Source: Desulfobacterales bacterium
GTDB taxonomy: Bacteria; Desulfobacterota; Desulfobacteria; Desulfobacterales; UBA5852
Reading direction: 5' to 3'
Length of the DNA stretch: 13,407 nucleotides
Assembly (NCBI GenBank): GCA_030066455.1
Contig: JASJBQ010000058.1
Coordinates: 1 to 13,407 of the forward strand
Under the pieces are notes generated by a model. The model saw only the letters and a list, made by a program, of their open reading frames with translations, searched no databases and was not told where the DNA came from. The position numbers and the translations under genes were made by a program. Shown here piece after piece: positions 1-12,221 of the stretch. Within the stretch, counting starts at the first letter, position 1. The number at the start of each line of letters is the position of its first letter.

Positions 1-896
1 TTTTTATCCCCCACCTCAAGGATGCCTACTGGCTGGGCGTCAATTTCGGGCTGATCGACGAAGCCCGGCGCCTCGGGATCAGCCTGACGATATCGGAAGC
101 CGGAGGATACGACCAACTCGATGTTCAGCGCCGGCAGATCGAGGCCGCCTTGTCTGAAAAACCCGACGGCCTGATTATCGGGGCCATTTCCTTGGAGGGG
201 TTGAACGATCTCGTGGCGCAGGCGGCTGATAAGGGGATACCGGTCATCGACCTGATCAACGGTCTGTCCTCGCCGCAGATCGCGGCGCGGGCGGCCGTGT
301 CTTTCAGGGATATGGGATTCGCGTCCGGGCGCCACCTGCAGAGACTTCAATCCGATCTGGGGCGCCCTGTAAAGGCGGCCTGGTTCCCGGGGCCTGAAAA
401 TGCCGGTTGGGTCCAGGCGGGCGATGCCGGATTCAGGGCGGCGATCGAAGGCCACGCGATTGAAATCGTGGACACGCTCTACGGGGACACGGGCAGTGGA
501 GCCCAAGGTAAGCTAATCGAAGATGTTCTCGACCGCCATGCGGATACCCTCGACTTCATCGTGGGAACCGCTGTTACGGCGGAGGCCGCGGTTAAAATTT
601 TACGGACCCGCGGATTGAGCGACAAGATAAAAATTGTCTCCTACTACTACGGGCCGGGGGTGCATCGTGGCATCCGCCGGGGCCACATCCTGGCGGCGCC
701 GAGTGATCAGCCCGTGCTGCAGGCCCGCATTGCCACCGATGTGATCGTAAGGATTTTGGAAGGAAAAGATTACTTCCGGCATGTGGCGCCCAAGGTCGTC
801 GTGGTCGACCGGACCAACATTCGAAGCTGGGATTCCGCATCGACACTGGCACCGCGCGGGTTTAGGCCTATTTTCAGCGTTAACGAACAGCAGTGA
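1..896 (+). CDS. torT: TorT-like periplasmic binding protein (5' end missing)
   Basis: This is the C-terminal part of a periplasmic ligand-binding protein of the TorT family. In the E. coli Tor system TorT binds trimethylamine N-oxide and presents it to the sensor kinase TorS. The frame is open from base 3, about 297 residues are visible, and the start and signal peptide lie upstream. An internal TTG at 150 is not the start, because conserved sequence ([21 protein letters not shown]) precedes it. Other TorT-like segments are the IIGAIS and [12 protein letters not shown] strands, [11 protein letters not shown], the [19 protein letters not shown] region and the C-terminal [11 protein letters not shown], which resembles the E. 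coli TorT end as I remember it. It ends 22 bp before a membrane hybrid kinase in the same direction, the expected arrangement for a binding-protein/kinase pair. The ligand is not fixed by the sequence, and a generic sugar-type binding protein is the less likely alternative. Confidence 0.85.
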   Translation, partial: FIPHLKDAYWLGVNFGLIDEARRLGISLTISEAGGYDQLDVQRRQIEAALSEKPDGLIIGAISLEGLNDLVAQAADKGIPVIDLINGLSSPQIAARAAVSFRDMGFASGRHLQRLQSDLGRPVKAAWFPGPENAGWVQAGDAGFRAAIEGHAIEIVDTLYGDTGSGAQGKLIEDVLDRHADTLDFIVGTAVTAEAAVKILRTRGLSDKIKIVSYYYGPGVHRGIRRGHILAAPSDQPVLQARIATDVIVRILEGKDYFRHVAPKVVVVDRTNIRSWDSASTLAPRGFRPIFSVNEQQ

Positions 897-906
897 TCAC
901 CATTAC

Positions 907-910
907 AGGA
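907..910 (+). promoter_or_regulatory. ribosome binding site of the TorT-linked kinase
   Basis: An AGGA lies 8 bases before the ATG at 919. It supports that start over an in-frame ATG at 781, which lies inside the torT-like gene. Confidence 0.5.
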
Positions 911-918
911 TCCGGGCT

Positions 919-5295
<4,377 letters not shown>

Positions 5296-5414
5296 CGATG
5301 GCCGGTCCTTCTATCGTTGCCGCCGGTCTGTCGTGTCGTGATTTCGGACCGCGCCGAACGCACCAGTCTGAGTTTGTCGTCACGCGGCCCTCCCCACCGA
5401 TTCCTTAAGCCGGG
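5296..5414. other. convergent intergenic spacer
   Basis: This 119-base spacer lies between two convergent genes, the TorT-linked kinase and the PAS-STAS gene. I see no strong GC-rich hairpin followed by a T run on either strand, so no intrinsic terminator can be assigned. Confidence 0.5.
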
Positions 5415-6944
5415 TCAGGCAACATGCGTCCGACCACTTGGGTCGACGCCGGTAATGGCCTGGCGAAGGGCGGACTCGATTGTCGATGTGGTCTGAATTG
5501 AGCCAAGATCGATGCCGAGCTCGGTGATGGTCTGCGCGATTGCCGGGGAAATGCCGGATATTATCGTTTTGCAGCCCATCAGGACAGCCGCTTTGGCGAT
5601 CTTGATAAGATGATTGGCAACCGCGGTATCGACAATGCCGACGCCGCCGATATCGAGCATGAGCGTACGTGCACGCTGATCGACGATGCTTGTGAGGGCC
5701 TTGTTCATGATGTCATGGCAACGTTTCGAATCGACGATGCCGACGATGGGTGCAAACAGAACACCATCCCAGATCTTGGTCACCGGCGTGGACATCTCCA
5801 GCAGGGCGAGACTCCTGGCCTCCACTTCCCGGGTGATATCCGACGCGAATTTTACGACCTTGAAGGGCTTGCCCTCCACATCGAAAATCGGGTTGTAGGA
5901 GGCCTGCAACCAAACCTCGCTCCCGTTTTTATGCACGCGCTTGAATTCGGCGGCATGATATTCGCCGCGGGCCAGTTTCTGCCAGAATTCGGCATATTCC
6001 GGTGTCTCCGCATATCCCGGACTGCAAAAGAGCCGGTGATGTTTCCCCACGATTTCATCAAGGTCATAGCCGAAGATGCGGAGGAAATTATCGTTGGCGG
6101 TGATCACCGTGCCGTCAAGCGCGAATTCGATGACAGCCTGCGCCCGGCCGATGGCTTCGACCTTCCCCTCGTACTCGGCATTCTGGAGCTTTGTGGCGGT
6201 GACATCTGTTGCGAACTTCACAATCTTCAACGGCCTGCCGTCCACGTCAAAGATCGGGTTGTAGGAAGCCTGGAGCCAGATTTCCCGCCCTCCCTTGGCC
6301 AGCCGCTTGAACTCCGCCGCGTGATACTCGCCCCGGGCAAGTTTCTGCCAGAACTCGCTGTATTGCGATGATTCCGTATAACCCTGCTCGCAGAATATCC
6401 GGTGATGCTTCCCCACGATTTCATCGAGCTCATAGCCGAAGATGCGGAGGAAATTATCGTTCGCGGCGATCACCTTACCCTCGAGCGTGAATTCGATCAC
6501 GGCCTGCGCCCGGTGGATGGCTTTGACCTTCCCTTCGTACTCCGCCGTCTTCAGCTTGGATGCGGTCACGTCGGTCGCGAATTTGACAACGCGATCCGGT
6601 TGGCCGTCCTTGCCGAATACCGGGAGATAGGAGGCACGCAACCAGATCTCTCTGCCGTCCTTTGCCAGCCGCTTGAATTCGGCCGCCTCGCACTCACCTT
6701 GTTCGAGCTTGTGCCAGAATGCTTCGTAGGCCGGTGAATCCGCGTGTTCGCCAACGCAGAAGCGCCGGTGGTTTTTTCCCACGATCTCGTCGTGTTCGTA
6801 ACCGAACAACCGCAGAAAGTTTTCATTCGCGCGGATCACCGTTCCGTCGAGCTTGAACTCGGCAATCGCCTGCACCTTGTCGAGGGCCTGATAGACGGCC
6901 GCAAGCTCTGATGGTGCCATGTCCGTCTTCTTCGCTGCGCTCAT
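5415..6944 (-). CDS. RsbR-like stressosome protein: three tandem PAS domains + STAS
   Basis: This 509-residue cytoplasmic protein is likely the sensory RsbR-type scaffold of a stressosome. Three PAS units start near residues 26, 148 and 270 with an exact period of 122. Each carries an N-FLR-FGY-DEIVGK motif, a conserved HR-FC cysteine (C63, C185, C307), an AAEFKR segment and a VVKFA-D-T end. This PAS type is familiar from chemoreceptors and BdlA-like sensors. The STAS domain spans about 380-497, with DIGGVGIVDT and a GISPAIAQTITELG segment. T440 and T472 align with the RsbR threonines that RsbT phosphorylates, so they may be RsbT targets here. The start at 6944 is backed by AGGAG eight bases upstream. 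It is divergent from the globin-rsbS-rsbT-rsbX-kinase operon and separated from it by 379 bp. No transmembrane segment is seen. The ligand or signal (heme, flavin or redox) cannot be read from the sequence; the PAS domains lack the LOV NCRFLQ motif. Confidence 0.88.
   Translation of the reverse strand: MSAAKKTDMAPSELAAVYQALDKVQAIAEFKLDGTVIRANENFLRLFGYEHDEIVGKNHRRFCVGEHADSPAYEAFWHKLEQGECEAAEFKRLAKDGREIWLRASYLPVFGKDGQPDRVVKFATDVTASKLKTAEYEGKVKAIHRAQAVIEFTLEGKVIAANDNFLRIFGYELDEIVGKHHRIFCEQGYTESSQYSEFWQKLARGEYHAAEFKRLAKGGREIWLQASYNPIFDVDGRPLKIVKFATDVTATKLQNAEYEGKVEAIGRAQAVIEFALDGTVITANDNFLRIFGYDLDEIVGKHHRLFCSPGYAETPEYAEFWQKLARGEYHAAEFKRVHKNGSEVWLQASYNPIFDVEGKPFKVVKFASDITREVEARSLALLEMSTPVTKIWDGVLFAPIVGIVDSKRCHDIMNKALTSIVDQRARTLMLDIGGVGIVDTAVANHLIKIAKAAVLMGCKTIISGISPAIAQTITELGIDLGSIQTTSTIESALRQAITGVDPSGRTHVA
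5829..6869 (-). repeat. three tandem PAS-encoding units of 366 bp
   Basis: Units lie at 6504-6869, 6138-6503 and 5829-6137 (the last merges into the STAS linker). The period is exactly 122 codons. Units two and three are the most alike, sharing long runs such as ARGEYHAAEFKR and LQASYNPIFDV, which indicates that their duplication was the more recent. Confidence 0.85.
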
Positions 6945-6952
6945 ACCCGTTG

Positions 6953-6957
6953 CTCCT
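6953..6957 (-). promoter_or_regulatory. ribosome binding site of the PAS-STAS gene
   Basis: On the minus strand AGGAG (within AAAAGGAG) lies 8 bases before the ATG whose first base is 6944. This favours that start over the in-frame Met nine codons in. Confidence 0.7.
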
Positions 6958-7117
6958 TTTAGAGACGACGATTAAGGATTTGAGGTCCATCCGTTCCGAT
7001 TCATGCCCACCAGAGAGATTGTTTTCCCCGATGCCGGGTCGCAGCCGGTTGACGCGACTCCGGCTGATGGCTTCGCGGGCCCATTTACAACGATCTGGTG
7101 GCCGTTGGCAGATCAGT

Positions 7118-7146
7118 AGTTTATGCATTGTTTATCCATGGGGCAA
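7118..7146 (-). promoter_or_regulatory. candidate sigma70-type promoter for the PAS-STAS gene
   Basis: On the minus strand TTGCCC (7141-7146) and TAAACT (7118-7123) are 17 bases apart, each matching four of six consensus bases, about 175 bp before the start codon. This is weak support from sequence alone. Confidence 0.25.
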
Positions 7147-7167
7147 CTTATCCCGCAGCCGTCCCTT

Positions 7168-7196
7168 CCGTCGCAGGGCCCGATCGGGACCGACGG
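7168..7196. repeat. GC-rich inverted repeat, possible operator or hairpin
   Basis: CCGTCG (7168-7173) is complementary to CGACGG (7191-7196). They enclose the perfect 10-base palindrome CCCGATCGGG (7179-7188). It lies upstream of the candidate operon promoter. In GC-rich DNA such dyads can occur by chance. Confidence 0.3.
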
Positions 7197-7209
7197 CCGA
7201 TCCGGTTCA

Positions 7210-7238
7210 TTGACTTTGTCAACGTGGTGCTAAATGAT
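7210..7238 (+). promoter_or_regulatory. candidate sigma70-type promoter for the stressosome operon
   Basis: TTGACT (7210-7215) is followed 17 bases later by AATGAT (7233-7238), about 85 bp before the likely start of the globin gene. The -35 matches five of six consensus bases and the -10 four of six. The -35 is half of a TTGAC-TTT-GTCAA inverted repeat (7210-7222) that could be a repressor site. Confidence 0.35.
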
Positions 7239-7307
7239 GAGATGAAAATCGAATAGTGATTTCGCCGTCATTCACAGGTGGCTGGGCGTAAATTGATGGC
7301 TGAAATC

Positions 7308-7313
7308 GGAGGA
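7308..7313 (+). promoter_or_regulatory. ribosome binding site of the globin gene
   Basis: GGAGGA is 10 bases before GTG 7324, only 1 base before TTG 7315 and 22 bases before ATG 7336. Spacing therefore favours GTG 7324, although it is at the long end. Confidence 0.5.
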
Positions 7314-7323
7314 TTTGAACTGG

Positions 7324-7756
7324 GTGGCAGCGGCAATGAGCGATAAGGCGACAATGATAGCGCAGGAAGGCAGCGTTTCCCGACTGGCAACACTGTGTGC
7401 CCTCTATTCGATCCGTGACGGCGACATTGCGGCCATCCAATCTTACGGCAACATCGTCGTGCCGAAATGGGATGAATTCGTGGCGCTGTTCTATGACTGG
7501 TTAAAGAAGCAGCCTGCGTTTGAAGTTTTTTTCCCGGATGATGAAACCCTGGCCCATGTGCACAGCATGTCCCGCGGCAACTTGCAGGATTTTTTTCGTC
7601 ATGATCGCGATGGAGAATATCTTGCAAAACGGAATAAGATTCGGAGAAACCCATGCCCGTATCGGGCTGCCGCTGACAATATACATCGCGGCCATGCAGG
7701 ATGCCCTGAGCGATGTGTTCAGACGGCGGGGCTTGAAGGTTGACGGAGGCACTTGA
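7324..7756 (+). pseudogene. stand-alone sensor globin (globin-coupled-sensor type), frameshifted at about 7642
   Basis: This is a heme-globin sensor domain of the kind found in globin-coupled sensors such as HemAT and DosC, here without an attached output domain. The reading begins in one frame (for example PKWDEFVALFYDWLKKQPAF, with a candidate distal Tyr codon at 7492-7494). It continues in the frame one base later as GETHARIGLPLTIYIAAMQDAL, with the proximal His codon at 7652-7654. Removing the C at 7642 joins them into the family-like segment KRNKIGETHARIGL, about 143 residues in all. As written, the first frame runs to a stop at 7741-7743 with an unrelated tail and no proximal His. The start is uncertain: GTG 7324 fits the RBS best and ATG 7336 is the alternative. 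The corrected frame stops at TGA 7754-7756, four bases before the rsbS ATG and in the same frame as it. This could be a real mutation, a sequencing or assembly error, or (less likely) programmed frameshifting. The final globin helix looks short or absent. Confidence 0.75.
7745..7749 (+). promoter_or_regulatory. ribosome binding site of rsbS
   Basis: GGAGG inside the 3' end of the globin gene lies 10 bases before ATG 7760, consistent with translational coupling. Confidence 0.6.
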
Positions 7757-7759
7757 GCT

Positions 7760-8197
7760 ATGACCGCTTCCGGTGTGCAACGCATTCCCCTGCAGGTCGT
7801 TCGCGGCTGCGTTGTGGCTTCGATTCAAATCGACCTGACGCCCGAGGTGCTGGGGCATTTTCGAACAGAACTGCTCGAGCGGGTGCGCGAATCCAGTGCC
7901 AATGGCGTGATCCTCGACGTTTCCGGGGTTGACATTCTCGACCGGGATGACTTCGAGGCGCTGCGCCAGACGATGGCCATGGCGGCGATCATGGGCGCGC
8001 GGCCGGTTCTTTCAGGCTTAAAACCGGGAGTGGTATCGGCGCTGATCGATCTGGGCGTCGAGCCGGAGGGCTTGAATGCCGCCTTGAGTCTCGATGATGC
8101 TTTTCGATTATTGAACGGTATGCAGGAATTGCCAGCCGAGTCCGAGGAGTCATCAAACGATGGACAGGAAACAGATCCGAATCCCGGTCAGGGATGA
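7760..8197 (+). CDS. rsbS: RsbS-like STAS scaffold protein lacking the usual phospho-serine
   Basis: This 145-residue single STAS-domain protein (about residues 5-118) matches RsbS in layout: an RIPLQVVRGCVVASIQ opening, an ANGVILDVSGVDILD strand-loop, then MAAIMGARPVLSGLKPGVVSALIDLGV. RsbS is the core scaffold of the stressosome; it sequesters RsbT and releases it when its Ser (Ser59 in B. subtilis) is phosphorylated. Here the aligned residue is Arg62 in LDRDDFEAL, with acidic D61, D63 and D64 around it, so the standard switch residue appears to be missing. The last 12 or so codons overlap rsbT by 38 bases and encode an acidic, low-complexity tail. It follows the globin stop by 3 bases. The RbsS-over-RsbR assignment rests on the opening motif, the short length and the position directly before rsbT; an RsbR-type STAS detached from the globin is the alternative. 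Confidence 0.82.
   Translation: MTASGVQRIPLQVVRGCVVASIQIDLTPEVLGHFRTELLERVRESSANGVILDVSGVDILDRDDFEALRQTMAMAAIMGARPVLSGLKPGVVSALIDLGVEPEGLNAALSLDDAFRLLNGMQELPAESEESSNDGQETDPNPGQG
8144..8149 (+). promoter_or_regulatory. ribosome binding site of rsbT inside rsbS
   Basis: GAGGAG lies 10 bases before ATG 8160 and within the rsbS coding region. It supports the start that gives the 38-base overlap. Confidence 0.6.
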
Positions 8198-8561
8198 AAC
8201 CGGAACGGCGTGGTCGGTCTTGGAAGCCCGAAAAGCCGCAGCGACGATCGGCTTTGATGAAGTTTTCTGCCAAATGATCGCGACCGCAGTTTCCGAACTG
8301 GCCAACAATATCGTCAAATACGCCGGCGCCGGAGAGATTCTGATCGATCGGATCGACGCCGGGCGCCGAGCAGGCATTGAAGTGGCGGCCAAGGACAGAG
8401 GCCCCGGAATTGAGGATATTCAACAGGCAATGGCCGACCATTACAGTTCCGGTAACACGCTCGGGCTGGGGCTGCCCGGTGTCAAACGGATGATGGACGA
8501 TTTCGAGATACTCTCGGAGCCGGGAAAAGGAACAACGGTGACCGTTCGGAAATGGCTCTAA
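8160..8561 (+). CDS. rsbT: RsbT-type serine/threonine kinase (stressosome switch)
   Basis: This 133-residue GHKL-fold ATPase is the RsbT switch kinase. RsbT is held by the RsbR/RsbS scaffold, phosphorylates their STAS domains under stress, and is then released to activate a downstream partner. The N box is visible as SELANNIVKYA (N49/N50), the G1 box as DRGPGI (D79 to I84), and a GLGLPGVKRMMDDFEI segment with GLGL at 102-105, followed by GKGTTVTVRKW. The length is normal for RsbT and no key residue is missing. It starts inside rsbS with its own Shine-Dalgarno sequence and is followed 22 bp later by the RsbX-type phosphatase. The known partners of the family are RsbU or sensor proteins. No RsbU is present here, so the downstream hybrid kinase is the likely target (inference). 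Confidence 0.92.
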   Translation: MDRKQIRIPVRDETGTAWSVLEARKAAATIGFDEVFCQMIATAVSELANNIVKYAGAGEILIDRIDAGRRAGIEVAAKDRGPGIEDIQQAMADHYSSGNTLGLGLPGVKRMMDDFEILSEPGKGTTVTVRKWL

Positions 8562-8583
8562 CGCCCGTTTTTCCACGCGACAT

Positions 8584-9188
8584 ATGGAAATCAGACGTCA
8601 ACTAGATAACGCTGACTTGGAGATCGCGGCGTTCGTCCGTCCCTGTCTGGGCGAGCGCGTGAGCGGCGACACGGTTGTCATCGAGCAACGTGACGATCTG
8701 CTTTTTTTGGCGGTGGTCGACGCTCTGGGGCACGGCCCGCAGGCCAATACCGTGGCCACCCAGGCGGAACGGTTTTTAAGCCGGCACTGGGGTGGCGATG
8801 TATGCGACACCATGCACCGGCTTCATTCCGACCTCAAAGGAACCATCGGTGCCTGCGCCGGACTTTGCGTCGTGGACAAGCCTCGGCGTGAGGTGCGCTA
8901 TGCCGGTGTGGGCAATACCGTTTTGCGGACCTTCGGCTCCCGGGCAACGCGTCTGATTTCAACCGATGGCATTATCGGCATTCGATTTCGGACACCTGCC
9001 CTGCAGACCGTCCCCTTGAATGCATCCGATATCGTACTGTTGTATACCGATGGCGTCAGCGATCGCTTTGATGTCGAGCAGTATCCCCAGATTCATTATC
9101 ACAGCGCATCGGCGATCGCCCACCAAATAGTGGATCGTTTCGGGAAATCTTACGATGACGCCACGTGCTTGGCGATGAGGCATTGCCG

Positions 9189-9192
<4 letters not shown>
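8584..9192 (+). CDS. rsbX: RsbX-type PP2C/SpoIIE-family phosphatase
   Basis: This 202-residue single-domain phosphatase of the PP2C/SpoIIE type resembles RsbX, which removes phosphate from RsbR and RsbS and resets the stressosome. Metal-binding and fold motifs are in order: SGDT with D29, VVDALGHG with D46, YAGVGN (106-111), [10 protein letters not shown] with D156, and YDDAT with D191/D192. There is no sensor domain, matching RsbX rather than the larger RsbU or SpoIIE proteins. The gene follows rsbT by 22 bp without an obvious Shine-Dalgarno sequence, which suggests coupling or weak initiation. Its stop overlaps the start of the hybrid kinase by GTGA. If RsbS cannot be phosphorylated on Ser, the main substrate here would be the RsbR-like protein (inference). 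Confidence 0.88.
9174..9180 (+). promoter_or_regulatory. ribosome binding site fixing the GTG start of the stressosome kinase
   Basis: GATGAGG lies 8 bases before GTG 9189. It selects that GTG over the in-frame GTG at 9165, which has no Shine-Dalgarno sequence and would overlap rsbX by 28 bases. Confidence 0.6.
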
Positions 9193-11999
<2,807 letters not shown>

Positions 12000-12030
12000 A
12001 GAGCTCTTCGCGGAAGCGCAGGCTGCCGGA

Positions 12031-12060
12031 GCCAAGAGGGGTTTGGGAAATGGTCTTGGC
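12031..12060. repeat. 7-bp inverted repeat downstream of the stressosome kinase
   Basis: GCCAAGA (12031-12037) and TCTTGGC (12054-12060) are perfect complements around a 16-base loop, starting 31 bases after the stop. No T run follows, so it is a poor intrinsic terminator and might only be a processing or pausing hairpin. Confidence 0.3.
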
Positions 12061-12208
12061 GCTCGAGCCGGTCAATTCGGCCCAGAGGGAAGTTAAAGCC
12101 AACATGTTGGCGGACGCCGATGCCCTTTCCGGTTCCTGCCCTTCGATAGGGGTTATCATCGTTATTGATATTTTACTTTGGCAACCATCCCAACGGCAGC
12201 CCCTATGA
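12050..12208 (+). CDS. possible small protein of 52 residues, unrecognised
   Basis: An ATG at 12050 sits 8 bases after AGAGGGG and opens a frame to TGA at 12206-12208, 13 bases before the next gene. The product has a charged first half and a short hydrophobic run (GVIIVIDILLW) near its end. I recognise no family. The frame could be chance in GC-rich DNA, but the ribosome-site-like spacing and the position just before the kinase justify listing it. Confidence 0.2.
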   Translation: MVLALEPVNSAQREVKANMLADADALSGSCPSIGVIIVIDILLWQPSQRQPL

Positions 12209-12221
12209 CCCATGAGGCAAT

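Larger units (their letters stand above)
6945..7323. other. divergent regulatory region between the PAS-STAS gene and the stressosome operon
   Basis: This 379-base region holds no convincing gene. It contains candidate promoters in both directions, a TTGAC/GTCAA inverted repeat and a GC-rich dyad (each listed separately). The operon-side part (7210-7323) is more AT-rich than its surroundings. A 16-codon ORF starting at ATG 7296 overlaps the globin start out of frame. It could be a leader but has no further support. Confidence 0.45.
12000..12221. other. intergenic region before the two-PAS kinase
   Basis: This 222-base gap contains a 7-bp inverted repeat (12031-12060), a possible 52-codon ORF (12050-12208) and an AT-rich stretch (12152-12180) that could hold a promoter for the following kinase. 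I find no clear -35/-10 pair at standard spacing. Confidence 0.4.

Noticed and set aside
150..152. TTG at 150 as the start of the torT-like gene
   Set aside because: Conserved TorT sequence continues in frame upstream to base 3, so the gene begins outside the window.
781..918. Upstream in-frame ATG for the TorT-linked kinase
   Set aside because: It lies inside the torT-like gene, adds a Pro/His/Arg/Ser-rich non-family stretch, and the first membrane segment starts right after ATG 919, which has its own RBS.
5610..6371. 253-codon plus-strand open frame opposite the PAS-STAS gene
   Set aside because: The minus strand shows clear PAS and STAS motifs with a good RBS. The plus frame only repeats with the PAS period, as a shadow should.
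7020..7043. Sigma B-like promoter (GTTT followed by GGGT)
   Set aside because: The spacing is about 11 bases instead of the 13-15 expected and the -10 match is poor.
7096..7112. Sigma54-like GG/GC element (TGGTGGCCGTTGGCA)
   Set aside because: The element lacks the TTGC half at the correct distance, so the match is not convincing.
6823..7128. Minus-strand 101-codon frame starting in the divergent region
   Set aside because: It overlaps the PAS-STAS start out of frame, has no Shine-Dalgarno sequence and no recognisable features.
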